The notes beneath the pieces are model-generated. The model had not been told where the DNA came from. It made no database searches and worked only from the letters and a program-made list of their open reading frames with translations. From Actinomycetota bacterium (GTDB taxonomy: Bacteria > Actinomycetota > Acidimicrobiia > Acidimicrobiales > Ilumatobacteraceae), in contig WLEG01000048.1 of the NCBI GenBank assembly GCA_009704425.1, positions 1 through 10,519 on the forward strand: 10,519 bases of DNA, read 5' to 3'. Position numbers and translations under genes: made by a program. Below are positions 1 through 7,033 of this stretch, one piece after another (position 1 is the first letter of the stretch; every line of letters begins with the position of its first letter).

Positions 1-974
1 AGCAACTCATCGTGTGTCAGGTCACCAAGAACCCCATCGGGGTGAAGGGTGCGCGCCTCACCCAGGAGGTGTCGTTGCCCGGACGATTCGTGGTGCTGAT
101 CCCGAACTCCAAGACCTACGGAATCTCGAAGCGTTTGCCCGATGCGGAACGCAAGCGTCTGCGCAGCATCCTCGATCGGGTCAAGCCCGCCGAGCACGGA
201 TTGATCGTGCGCACCGCGGCCGAAACCGCCACCGAGCACGAGTTGCGGGCCGACATGACCCGCTTGGTCGAGCAATGGAACGACATCGAAGCCAAGGCCA
301 AGAAGGCCAACGGCCCGACGCTCCTCTATCGCGAGCCCCCGTTGGCCGTGCGCGTCATCCGTGAGGAGTTCAACAGTGACTACCGGGGTGTCGTCATCGA
401 CGATCGTCAGCTGTTCGAGGACGTGCGCGACTACGTGCAGGCGTTCAATCCGGAACTGGCGGATCGGGTGGAGTACTTCGACGCCACCACCGAGGGGCTT
501 CCGATCTTCGAGAAGCATCACGTGCACGAACAGATCCACAAGGCGCTCGACCGAAAGGTCTGGTTGCCGTCGGGCGGGTCGCTGATCATCGAGCACACCG
601 AGGCTCTCACGGTCATCGACGTCAACACCGGTCGCAACGTGGGCACCTCCAACCTGGAGGCCACGGTGTTCCAGAACAACCTGGAGGCCGCCGAGGAGGT
701 GGCGCACCAGCTGCGTCTGCGGGACATCGGTGGAATCATCGTCATCGACTTCATCGACATGGAGATCAAGGAGAACCGTCGCAAGGTGGTGGAGGCCTTC
801 CGGTCGGCCCTGTCGCGCGACAAGACCCGCACGCAGGTGTTCGACATCTCCGAATTGGGTCTGGTCGAGATGACCCGCAAGCGGATCGGGGAGGGCCTGC
901 TCACCAGCTTCGCCGGCCAATGTCCGGACTGTCACGGGCGCGGTGTGCTGGTCAATCACGATCTGTTGCTCTGA
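1..974 (+). CDS. rne: Ribonuclease E/G, 3' part (5' end outside window)
   Basis: Endoribonuclease of the RNase E/G family, which cleaves single-stranded RNA in mRNA decay and rRNA/tRNA processing. Reading is open from base 3, so the gene starts before the window. The first residues (LIVCQVTK, then KGARLT) match the end of the S1 RNA-binding domain. The DNase I-like catalytic domain follows, with metal-binding Asp in DVNTG (codon at 618) and in DFIDM (codon at 747). These are 43 residues apart, the same spacing as D303 and D346 of E. coli RNase E. The Zn-link CPDC (codons 921-930) lies 101 residues after the first Asp, again matching C404 and C407. The protein ends about 12 residues later, so the C-terminal small domain and degradosome tail of E. 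coli RNase E are absent. Extensions at the N-terminus cannot be seen. The rplU gene follows after 66 bp; rne next to rplU-rpmA is a common bacterial order. RNase E versus G cannot be settled without the N-terminus. Confidence 0.95.
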   Translation, partial: QLIVCQVTKNPIGVKGARLTQEVSLPGRFVVLIPNSKTYGISKRLPDAERKRLRSILDRVKPAEHGLIVRTAAETATEHELRADMTRLVEQWNDIEAKAKKANGPTLLYREPPLAVRVIREEFNSDYRGVVIDDRQLFEDVRDYVQAFNPELADRVEYFDATTEGLPIFEKHHVHEQIHKALDRKVWLPSGGSLIIEHTEALTVIDVNTGRNVGTSNLEATVFQNNLEAAEEVAHQLRLRDIGGIIVIDFIDMEIKENRRKVVEAFRSALSRDKTRTQVFDISELGLVEMTRKRIGEGLLTSFAGQCPDCHGRGVLVNHDLLL

Positions 975-999
975 TCGGACAAGAGATCCCGGGTGGGCG

Positions 1000-1029
1000 T
1001 TGGTTTGCTCCCATTCCGGCAGGTAGAGT
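1000..1029 (+). promoter_or_regulatory. Probable promoter of rplU-rpmA
   Basis: TAGAGT at 1024-1029 fits the actinobacterial -10 consensus TANNNT. TTGGTT at 1000-1005, 18 bases upstream, is a plausible -35. The -10 ends 11 bases before the rplU ATG, which would leave only a 4-5 base leader. No Shine-Dalgarno sequence is visible before that ATG, which fits a near-leaderless start. Transcription could also read in from rne. Prediction from pattern only. Confidence 0.45.
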
Positions 1030-1040
1030 CGCCATTCGCT

Positions 1041-1352
1041 ATGTACGCAGTGATCGCAACCGGTGGCAAGCAGGTCCGTGTGACCGAGGGCCAGCAAGTG
1101 CATGTGGAGCTTCTTGGTGCCGAACAGGGCGCCACGGTGGACTTCACGGCCGTGCTGGTCGTCGACGGCGACACTGTTCTGGCCACACCTACCCAACTCG
1201 CCGGAACCAAGGTTTCGGGTCGCATCGTCGGCTCGGCCGCGGGCCCCAAGATCGATGGCTTCACCTACAAGCGCCGCACCAACCAGCGTCGTCGCTACGG
1301 TCATCGTCAGCACTACCAGGTGGTCGAGATCACCTCCATCGCGAAAGGCTGA
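1041..1352 (+). CDS. rplU: 50S ribosomal protein L21
   Basis: Structural protein of the large ribosomal subunit that binds 23S rRNA. The 103-residue product has the family's usual length. It opens with the characteristic MYAVIATGGKQ and ends with the basic rRNA-binding segment containing KRRTNQ and GHRQHY. The ATG at 1041 is chosen because it gives the canonical N-terminus. An in-frame GTG at 993 would add 16 residues not expected in L21. It sits 3 bp upstream of rpmA, forming the near-universal L21-L27 pair, and follows the RNase E/G gene. No Shine-Dalgarno sequence is evident, and a -10-like hexamer lies just upstream. The assignment is secure. Confidence 0.98.
   Translation: MYAVIATGGKQVRVTEGQQVHVELLGAEQGATVDFTAVLVVDGDTVLATPTQLAGTKVSGRIVGSAAGPKIDGFTYKRRTNQRRRYGHRQHYQVVEITSIAKG
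1344..1348 (+). promoter_or_regulatory. Ribosome binding site of rpmA
   Basis: AAAGG lies inside the last codons of rplU, 7 bases before the rpmA ATG at 1356. It supports coupled translation of the L21-L27 pair. Confidence 0.6.
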
Positions 1353-1355
1353 GAC

Positions 1356-1610
1356 ATGTCGAAGACAAAGGGCGGCGGCTCAACCCGCAACGGTCGTGAC
1401 TCCAACGCACAGCGCCTCGGCGTGAAGGCGTTCGCCGGAACCAGCATCACCGCCGGCACCATCGTGATTCGTCAGCGTGGCACCAAGTTCCATCCCGGCA
1501 AGAACGTCGGTCGCGGTGGCGACGACACGTTGTTCGCCCTGGTCGATGGTGTGGTGAAGTTCGGTGAGCGCAAGGGACGTCGCGTCATCGACGTCATCCC
1601 CGCCAGCTGA
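1356..1610 (+). CDS. rpmA: 50S ribosomal protein L27
   Basis: Large-subunit ribosomal protein whose N-terminal tail reaches toward the peptidyl-transferase centre. The 84-residue product has the usual size and the signatures GGGSTRNGRDSNAQRLGVK and GTKFHPGKNVGRGGDDTLFA. The start ATG at 1356 has AAAGG 7 bases upstream and lies 3 bp after the rplU stop. There is no Firmicutes-type cleavable extension. The extreme N-terminus reads SKTK after Met instead of the common AHKK, a small deviation in the segment nearest the ribosomal active site. It is convergent with the dGTPase-like gene, the stops being separated by only 20 bp. The family assignment is secure. Confidence 0.98.
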   Translation: MSKTKGGGSTRNGRDSNAQRLGVKAFAGTSITAGTIVIRQRGTKFHPGKNVGRGGDDTLFALVDGVVKFGERKGRRVIDVIPAS

Positions 1611-1630
1611 GAGTTTCCTCTCTCGTTCGC

Positions 1631-2761
1631 TCAGATGTCGATGCCTCGTGGGAGGCGGTCGGCGTCCCAACCCAACAGGGCCATGCCCTGTCGACAGGCG
1701 AAGCGGTCGGTCATTCCCGCGACGTAGCTGACCGCGGCGAAGCACGCGTCATCCGATCCGCGCTCGAGATTCTCGCCGGTGGGAAGCAACGACGGTGTGG
1801 CGGTGTAGTGCTCGACCAAGGCACGCAGCAGGTCGATGACCGCTCCGGCTTGGGCTTTGCTCTCGGGGCGTAAGTACACGTGCTCGTAGTTGAAGCGCCG
1901 GAACTCGGCCAAGGCCTCGGCGACCGCGGGTTCCATCCCGACGCGACCGGTGTTCATGGCGGCACGAATCATCGACGTGATGAACGCACTCAATTGGGAG
2001 CCCCGAGCGGTTCCGCATCGGGATTGGACGAGGGTCGGCAACCGGTCGGCGTCGACGATGCCGGCGTCGACGGCGTCCTCGAAATCGTGGCAGACGTACG
2101 CGATGCGGTCGGCCCAGCTGACGACCTCGCCCTCGGGAGTGCGCGGCGCCGGACGACTCCAGGAGTGGTTCCGAATGCCGTCCAGGGTTTGGCGACACAG
2201 GTTGAGATGGCTGAGCGTGACGTCGGCGCCCCACACGGCGTGATCGAATCCGGTGGCCACGTACGGCGCCAACGCGTCCTCCGAAGCGTGTCCGCCGGGA
2301 CCGTGACCGCAGTCGTGGCCCAACGCGATGGCCTCGGTGAGGGCCACGTTCAAGCCGAGCGGGCGCGCGACGGCCACGGCGACCTGAGCCACCTCGAGGG
2401 CGTGCGTGAGTCGTGTGCGTTGATGGTCGTCGGGGAACACGAACACCTGGGTCTTGCCCGCGAGACGACGGAAAGCGGGCGCGTGCAGGATGCGGTCGCG
2501 ATCACGTTCGAAGCACGTACGGAACTCGTCGGGCTCCTCGGGGCGTTCGCGGTCGCCGGCCCCCACCGCGCGGGTGGCGAGTCGACTGAGCATGGAGTCC
2601 TCGGTGTCTTCCCGCGCCTCGCGGGGAACGGTGGAGGTCTCGCCGGTTCCGGCCCACGAATCGGCGTGCGCGAGCGTGATTCCCTCGGCGGAGTCGGATC
2701 CGGACATGGTGCTCGCCCAACGCTCGGCTCGCTCTTGCATGTCGCGGTCGGGCTCGTTCAC
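1631..2761 (-). CDS. dgt: dGTP triphosphohydrolase-like HD-domain protein
   Basis: Predicted dNTP triphosphohydrolase (COG0232 type), which splits dGTP or other dNTPs into deoxynucleoside and triphosphate. The 376 residues counted from the GTG at 2761 carry the HD metal-site residues: His120 (THALEV), His149-Asp150 (GHDCGHGPGGH) and Asp218 (ADRIAY). His158 and Glu161 lie 8 and 11 residues after Asp150, the same spacing as the catalytic H126 and E129 after D118 of E. coli dGTPase. The canonical PPFGH is here GPGGH, so the substrate loop may differ. FNYEHVY near the C-terminus also fits the family. Residues 1 to about 60 are acidic, Ser/Thr-rich and probably disordered. The GTG start is chosen because TATCGT ends 6 bases upstream, fitting a leaderless mRNA; ATG codons further in are alternatives. 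The gene lies antisense between rpmA and obgE, which are adjacent in many bacteria. The family is sure; substrate preference is unknown. Confidence 0.9.
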   Translation of the reverse strand: MNEPDRDMQERAERWASTMSGSDSAEGITLAHADSWAGTGETSTVPREAREDTEDSMLSRLATRAVGAGDRERPEEPDEFRTCFERDRDRILHAPAFRRLAGKTQVFVFPDDHQRTRLTHALEVAQVAVAVARPLGLNVALTEAIALGHDCGHGPGGHASEDALAPYVATGFDHAVWGADVTLSHLNLCRQTLDGIRNHSWSRPAPRTPEGEVVSWADRIAYVCHDFEDAVDAGIVDADRLPTLVQSRCGTARGSQLSAFITSMIRAAMNTGRVGMEPAVAEALAEFRRFNYEHVYLRPESKAQAGAVIDLLRALVEHYTATPSLLPTGENLERGSDDACFAAVSYVAGMTDRFACRQGMALLGWDADRLPRGIDI

Positions 2762-2767
2762 GTTTCC

Positions 2768-2773
2768 ACGATA
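2768..2773 (-). promoter_or_regulatory. -10 element of a probable leaderless dgt promoter
   Basis: On the minus strand this reads TATCGT, a TANNNT hexamer, ending 6 bases before the GTG at 2761. Transcription starting 6-7 bases downstream of a -10 would begin at or next to the start codon. No clear -35 and no Shine-Dalgarno sequence are visible. Prediction from pattern. Confidence 0.5.
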
Positions 2774-2834
2774 CGACACCGCTGTGGCGTCGATGCGGCG
2801 ACGATGCTCACCGGCAAACACCGTTTCGGATCGG

Positions 2835-2840
2835 TAGCGT
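2835..2840 (+). promoter_or_regulatory. -10 element of probable obgE promoter
   Basis: TAGCGT in the context GGTAGCGT fits TANNNT. It ends 18 bases before the obgE ATG, predicting a leader of roughly 11-12 bases that contains the GAGG ribosome binding site. No strong -35 is visible. It lies in the 97-bp divergent region shared with dgt. Confidence 0.45.
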
Positions 2841-2847
2841 GAGCGTC

Positions 2848-2851
2848 GAGG
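2848..2851 (+). promoter_or_regulatory. Ribosome binding site of obgE
   Basis: GAGG is 7 bases upstream of the ATG at 2859 and supports that start. The two neighbouring leaderless-type genes, dgt and proB, have no such site. Confidence 0.5.
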
Positions 2852-2858
2852 TCGTCCC

Positions 2859-4109
2859 ATGAGTCAGTTCGTCGATGAGTGCCAGTTGAACGTGAAAGCC
2901 GGCGATGGTGGGGCCGGATGCGTGTCGTTCCGTCGCGAGGGCCCCGTGGCCATGGGCGGACCCAACGGTGGCGACGGCGGGCGAGGGGGCGACATCTGGT
3001 TGGTCGCCGACCGCAACGTGGCCTCGCTCCTGGCTTTTCGCGACCACCCGCACCGCATCGGCGGCAACGGCGTGCACGGCATGGGCAAGGACCAGCACGG
3101 CAAGCGTGGCGAGACGCTCGAGGTGAAGGTGCCCGAGGGCACCGTGGTGCGCGACATGTACACCGGCGAGGTGCTGGCCGATCTCGTGGATTCCGGCGAC
3201 CGGTGGCTGGCCGCCCACGGTGGTCGTGGTGGCCGCGGCAACGCCCGATTCCTCACCAACCGTCGCCGGGCTCCCTCGTTCGCCGAACAGGGAGAGCACG
3301 GCGAGGAGCGCTGGCTGAAGCTCGAACTGAAGTTGATGGCCGACGTGGCCCTCGTCGGATTCCCGAACGCCGGCAAGAGCACGCTCATCTCGGTGATCTC
3401 GGCGGCCAAACCCAAGATCGCCGCCTACCCCTTCACCACCCTCGAGCCGAACCTGGGTGTGGTCCGTCTCGACGACGTCACCGAGTTCGTCGTGGCCGAC
3501 ATACCGGGTCTCATCGAGGGGGCATCGGAGGGCAAGGGTCTCGGCCATCGGTTCCTGCGACACATCGAGCGGGCACGGGTCCTGTGCGTCCTCATCGACC
3601 TGGCTCCCGTGGACGACACCTCGCCGGCGGAACAGCTGGAGATCCTGTTGCGCGAACTCGAGAGCTACGACCCCACGTTGCTCGAACGTCCGCGCGTGAT
3701 CGTGGGCACCAAGACCGACTCGGCCACCCCCGAGATGCTGGAGTCGTGGAACGAGATGATGATCTCGTCGGTGACCAATCAAGGGGTGCGGGATCTCGTC
3801 GGTCGTCTGGCCAGTCTGGTTCACGATGCCCGTCAGGATCAGCCGGTCACCGAAGGACGTGTGATCCTGAAGCCCGAATCCGACGGCGCGTGGGTCGAGC
3901 GTCTCGCCACCGGTGGTTTCCGTGTGCACGGTCGAAAGGCCGAGCGTGCCGTTCATCTCAACGACGTCACCACACCCGAGGCCATGACCTACATCGAGGA
4001 GCGACTGAAGAAGCTCGGCGTTCCGCGCCTGCTGGCCCGCGCCGGCGCCCGCGAGGGCGACGTCGTCTGGATCGCCGACTTCTCGTTCGACTATTCGCCC
4101 GACAACTGA
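2859..4109 (+). CDS. obgE: Obg-family GTPase (ObgE/CgtA)
   Basis: Essential GTPase that binds the 50S subunit, acting in late ribosome assembly and stress or growth control. The 416 residues show three domains. The glycine-rich Obg fold (about 1-160) has VKAGDGGAGCVSFRRE and GGDGGRGGDIW. The G domain (about 162-325) has G1 GFPNAGKST at 167-175, G2 PFTTL at 191-195 and G3 DIPG at 214-217, followed by the Obg-typical EGKGLGHRFLRH. The C-terminal OCT domain (about 340-414) ends in GDVVWIADFSFDY. G4 reads TKTD (284-287) rather than NKxD, and G5 reads SSVT, so both guanine-contacting motifs deviate slightly. The start ATG has GAGG 7 bases before it. It lies between divergent dgt and proB, 26 bp upstream of proB. 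The order rplU-rpmA-obg-proB is common in Actinobacteria; here dgt interrupts it. The assignment is secure. Confidence 0.97.
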   Translation: MSQFVDECQLNVKAGDGGAGCVSFRREGPVAMGGPNGGDGGRGGDIWLVADRNVASLLAFRDHPHRIGGNGVHGMGKDQHGKRGETLEVKVPEGTVVRDMYTGEVLADLVDSGDRWLAAHGGRGGRGNARFLTNRRRAPSFAEQGEHGEERWLKLELKLMADVALVGFPNAGKSTLISVISAAKPKIAAYPFTTLEPNLGVVRLDDVTEFVVADIPGLIEGASEGKGLGHRFLRHIERARVLCVLIDLAPVDDTSPAEQLEILLRELESYDPTLLERPRVIVGTKTDSATPEMLESWNEMMISSVTNQGVRDLVGRLASLVHDARQDQPVTEGRVILKPESDGAWVERLATGGFRVHGRKAERAVHLNDVTTPEAMTYIEERLKKLGVPRLLARAGAREGDVVWIADFSFDYSPDN

Positions 4110-4128
4110 TCGGCCCAACCGGTACCGT
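4099..4128 (+). promoter_or_regulatory. Probable leaderless promoter of proB
   Basis: TACCGT at 4123-4128 fits TANNNT and ends 7 bases before the proB ATG, so transcription would start at the A of ATG. CCGACA at 4099-4104, spaced 18 bases, matches four of six -35 positions and overlaps the end of obgE. ProB may therefore be transcribed on its own, although it lies only 26 bp after obgE. Confidence 0.5.
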
Positions 4129-4135
4129 CCTCGTC

Positions 4136-5239
4136 ATGCGCATCGTGGCCAAGATCGGAAGTTCGTCGCTCACCGACGACCTCGGCGTCATCGATCGCGC
4201 CATCATCGCCGACGTGTGTCGTCAGATCGCCCGTCTTCGCGCCGAGGGTCACGAGGTGGTCCTGGTCACCTCGGGTGCCGTCTCGGCCGGGGTGTCGGCG
4301 TTGGGTCTGACTGAACGACCCGCCGACATGCGCACCCTGCAGGCGTTGGCGGCCGCGGGTCAGAGTCGCCTGATGGAGGTGTACAACTCCGAGTTCGCGT
4401 CCCACTCGCTGGTGGCCGCGCAGGTGTTGCTGGTTCCCCACGACTTCATCGACCGCACGCAGTATCTGCACGCGCGCAGCACGCTCGAGCGCCTGTTGGA
4501 GTTGGGTTGCGTTCCCGTGGTGAACGAGAACGACGCCATCGCGAACGACGAGATCCGGTTCGGCGACAACGACCACATCTCGGCACTCCTGTCGCATTTG
4601 TTGCGGGCCGATCTGCTCATCCTGCTCACCGACACCGAGGGTCTCCACACCAGCGATCCCCGGACGGACCCGCGTGCCACCCTCATCACCGACGTGCACG
4701 AGAGCGACCCCCTCATGAGTGTCACGGCCGGATCGTCGGGTTCGAACCGGGGAAGCGGGGGGATGGCGTCCAAGCTCTCGGCGGCGCGCATCGCCTCGTG
4801 GTCCGGAATTCGCGCGGTGATCGCCCGAGCCACCATCACCGACGTGCTGGTGTCCGTCACCCGGGCCGCGGTGGAAGGCACCTCGGGGATCGGCACCACC
4901 TTCCATGGATCCGACCGTGCCCTGTCCGCTCGACAGTTGTGGGTGGCGTTCGCCAGCGAGGTGCGTGGAGCGCTGACGGTGGACGACGGAGCGGCCCGGG
5001 CGCTGTTGACGGGCACCGTGTCGTTGTTGCCGGCCGGCGTGGTGGCCGTCGACGGAGCTTTCGAGGTGGGAGAGACCGTCGACATTCGTGGCGTCGACGG
5101 AACGGTTCTGGCTCGCGGTCTCGCGCTGATGTCGGCGGTTCAGGCTCGTGGCGCGATGGGGCGTCGGTCGTCCCAACTCGACGACGACTCGCCGACGGTC
5201 GTGGTGCACCGCGACGAACTCGTGTTACTGCCCCGCTGA
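4136..5239 (+). CDS. proB: Glutamate 5-kinase
   Basis: Cytoplasmic enzyme that phosphorylates L-glutamate with ATP, the first step of proline synthesis and usually feedback-inhibited by proline. The product is 367 residues, the same as E. coli ProB. The amino-acid kinase domain (about 1-255) shows VAKIGSSSL at the N-terminus, TSGAVSAG (45-52), NENDAIANDEIRFGDND (130-146), LLTDTEGL (163-170) and GSGGMASKLSAA (206-217). A C-terminal PUA domain spans about 275-360. The ATG at 4136 follows a TANNNT element by exactly 7 bases and has no Shine-Dalgarno sequence, suggesting leaderless translation. The partner proA, often next to proB, is not in this window. The last 15 bases overlap the end of convergent murJ. 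The assignment is secure. Confidence 0.97.
   Translation: MRIVAKIGSSSLTDDLGVIDRAIIADVCRQIARLRAEGHEVVLVTSGAVSAGVSALGLTERPADMRTLQALAAAGQSRLMEVYNSEFASHSLVAAQVLLVPHDFIDRTQYLHARSTLERLLELGCVPVVNENDAIANDEIRFGDNDHISALLSHLLRADLLILLTDTEGLHTSDPRTDPRATLITDVHESDPLMSVTAGSSGSNRGSGGMASKLSAARIASWSGIRAVIARATITDVLVSVTRAAVEGTSGIGTTFHGSDRALSARQLWVAFASEVRGALTVDDGAARALLTGTVSLLPAGVVAVDGAFEVGETVDIRGVDGTVLARGLALMSAVQARGAMGRRSSQLDDDSPTVVVHRDELVLLPR
5225..5239. other. Tail-to-tail overlap of proB and murJ
   Basis: The TAA of murJ (minus strand, 5225-5227) lies inside the last codons of proB, whose TGA is at 5237-5239. The two coding regions share 15 bases and there is no space for a conventional terminator between them. 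Confidence 0.9.
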
Positions 5240-6952
5240 ACCTCGGCGCAAGGACCGAACCCGGTCGCGCAACACGCGAAGGTGCTCCACCTCGGGCGCA
5301 CGCAGGACCGTGAGTGCGCCGATGTAGGTGAGCACGCCCACGGCCGAGCCCACCACGATCTTCACGAGAGCTCCACCGCCGGAGTTCGCGCCGATGGGTC
5401 GCAACACCACCCACATGACGATGCCCATGCTCGCCGCGGCGATCACCAGACGGGCCAGCCCCAACAGCACGTCGAGCGCCGAGAAGCCGCGAACCTTGAC
5501 CTTCAACACGTACAGAGCGGCGATGGCGGCGACCACGTAGGAGACCGAGAAGGCGATCCCGAGACCCAGTACGTCGAAGGTGGGGGACAGGGCGAAGGCC
5601 AGGATGATGTTGAGAACGTTCTGGAAGCAGTTGATGACGAACGGTGTGCGCGTGTCCTGGTGCGCGTAGAAGCCCCGGAGGGCGAACAGGTAGACGGAGT
5701 ATCCGACGAGTCCGAGGGCCAGTCCCGCCAGGGCCCGCGCGGTGGTGTCGGCGGCGGTGGCGTCGAATTCGCCGTGTTGCAGCAACAAACCGATGACGGG
5801 TCGCGCCAACACGAGGAACGCGAAGGCCGCCGGGAATGTCAGCAGTCCGACCAGGCGGATGCCCAGATTCGTGCGCTCGATGAACGCGGTCTTGTCGCGT
5901 CGTGACACCGCCCGCGCCATCTCGGGGATGAACGTGGTGGCGATGCTCATCGCCAGCAGTCCGTGGGGGAAGTAGAAGAACGTGGAGGCCTTGGCGAAGG
6001 CGTCCTGGCCGCCCGAGCCGGGTTCGGCCAGGTTCTTCACGACGATGACGGTGAGCTGATTGGCCATGACGTAGCCGAAGGTCCATCCGGACAGCGCGAT
6101 GAGTCGTTTCACCGCCGGATGTCGGGGACGGAAGCGGAATCGAAAGTTCAGTCCGGCCCGGTGAATGGCCGGCAGCAGAACGAGGGCCTGCAACGCGATG
6201 CCACCCGTGGCGCCGAGTCCGAGCAGCCAACGGAACGACGGACTGTTGAGCACCTCGGCCAGGGGGATGCCGTCGTCGGGATGGTGGAGCAGGATCGGCA
6301 CGTAGAGCAACGTGCAGATGATCACGATGTTGGCCAACACGGGCGACCACGCCGCGGCGAAGAAACGACGCTGCGCGTTGAGCAACGAGCCGAGCAACGC
6401 CGACACTCCGTAGAAGAAGATCTGCAGGAGGAAGATGCGGGTGAGTGCGGTGCCGACCGTGCGGAACTGGTCGACGTCGATCCCCTCGGCCGGATTCAAA
6501 GAGAAGACGCGGAACACCCACGGTGCGAAGAACGTGGCGATGGCCGTGAGCGCCGCCAGCGCGATGATGGCGGTGCCGACGATGGCCTCGGCCGATTCGC
6601 GATCGTCGTCCTCGAGCATGCGACTGAACATGGGGACCAGCGCCGCCGAGAGCACGCCACCCAACAGCAACTCGTAGACGGCGTTGGGGGAGTTGTTGGC
6701 GCCGTCGTAGGCATCGGCCAGGGCGGTCTGGCCGATCACGACACCGAAGACGATGACCCGCAACATTCCGGTGAAGCGCGACAGACCGGTGCCGAGCGCG
6801 ACGATGGCGTTGCTCCGCAGGATGTGGCTCATTCCATCCTGTTCATCACGCCCGATGTCACGGCCGTCGATTTCGAGTCCGTCGGGGGTCTCGGCATCCG
6901 CGGCACCGTCGCCGACGACGATTCGCTCCTCTTTCGGCCCCGTTTCCCCCAC
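5225..6952 (-). CDS. murJ: Lipid II flippase MurJ (MviN family)
   Basis: Inner-membrane flippase of the MOP superfamily that carries lipid II, the peptidoglycan precursor, to the outer face of the membrane. From the GTG at 6952 the product is 575 residues with many hydrophobic helices, probably 13-14. The first conserved region, GLSRFTGMLR, leads into helix 1 and keeps the paired arginines of the family. YELLLGGVLSAALVP is the typical actinobacterial form of the next motif. The first 40 or so residues are hydrophilic and acidic, likely cytoplasmic. The GTG is chosen because TAATCT ends 7 bases upstream. The alternative is ATG at 6832 (MSHILRSN), with a weak AGGA upstream, which would remove the acidic extension. 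No pseudokinase domain follows, unlike mycobacterial MviN. It is convergent with proB and divergent from the AAA+ gene. Confidence 0.93.
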   Translation of the reverse strand: MGETGPKEERIVVGDGAADAETPDGLEIDGRDIGRDEQDGMSHILRSNAIVALGTGLSRFTGMLRVIVFGVVIGQTALADAYDGANNSPNAVYELLLGGVLSAALVPMFSRMLEDDDRESAEAIVGTAIIALAALTAIATFFAPWVFRVFSLNPAEGIDVDQFRTVGTALTRIFLLQIFFYGVSALLGSLLNAQRRFFAAAWSPVLANIVIICTLLYVPILLHHPDDGIPLAEVLNSPSFRWLLGLGATGGIALQALVLLPAIHRAGLNFRFRFRPRHPAVKRLIALSGWTFGYVMANQLTVIVVKNLAEPGSGGQDAFAKASTFFYFPHGLLAMSIATTFIPEMARAVSRRDKTAFIERTNLGIRLVGLLTFPAAFAFLVLARPVIGLLLQHGEFDATAADTTARALAGLALGLVGYSVYLFALRGFYAHQDTRTPFVINCFQNVLNIILAFALSPTFDVLGLGIAFSVSYVVAAIAALYVLKVKVRGFSALDVLLGLARLVIAAASMGIVMWVVLRPIGANSGGGALVKIVVGSAVGVLTYIGALTVLRAPEVEHLRVLRDRVRSLRRGSAGQ

Positions 6953-6959
6953 GGCGATC

Positions 6960-6965
6960 AGATTA
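6960..6965 (-). promoter_or_regulatory. -10 element of probable leaderless murJ promoter
   Basis: The minus strand reads TAATCT, a TANNNT hexamer, ending 7 bases before the GTG at 6952. The spacing equals that at proB and at the AAA+ gene. It supports the GTG start over the downstream ATG at 6832. No obvious -35 is seen. Confidence 0.5.
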
Positions 6966-7033
6966 GGTCCCGGAACCCGTCGCGGACCCCTCGATGCATT
7001 CCTCCGAACTGGTTGGTGCTTCGGACGGGACAG

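Noticed and set aside
993..1040. Upstream GTG start for rplU adding 16 residues
   Set aside because: The extension is not part of L21, and the ATG at 1041 gives the canonical MYAVI start.
1609..1624. GAGAG/CTCTC inverted repeat between rpmA and dgt as a terminator
   Set aside because: The stem is only 5 bp with a 4-base loop and no T-run; it is too weak to call.
1880..2842. 320-codon plus-strand frame opposite dgt
   Set aside because: It has no recognisable motif, while the minus-strand frame has the full HD active site with catalytic spacing.
2808..4118. Long open frame on the minus strand antisense to obgE (436 codons)
   Set aside because: It is His/Val/Gly-rich without recognisable domains and mirrors obgE, a typical GC-rich shadow frame.
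4857..6521. Long minus-strand open frame overlapping murJ and proB
   Set aside because: It is Arg/His/Pro-rich, crosses two proven genes and shows no domain; murJ is the real gene in another frame.
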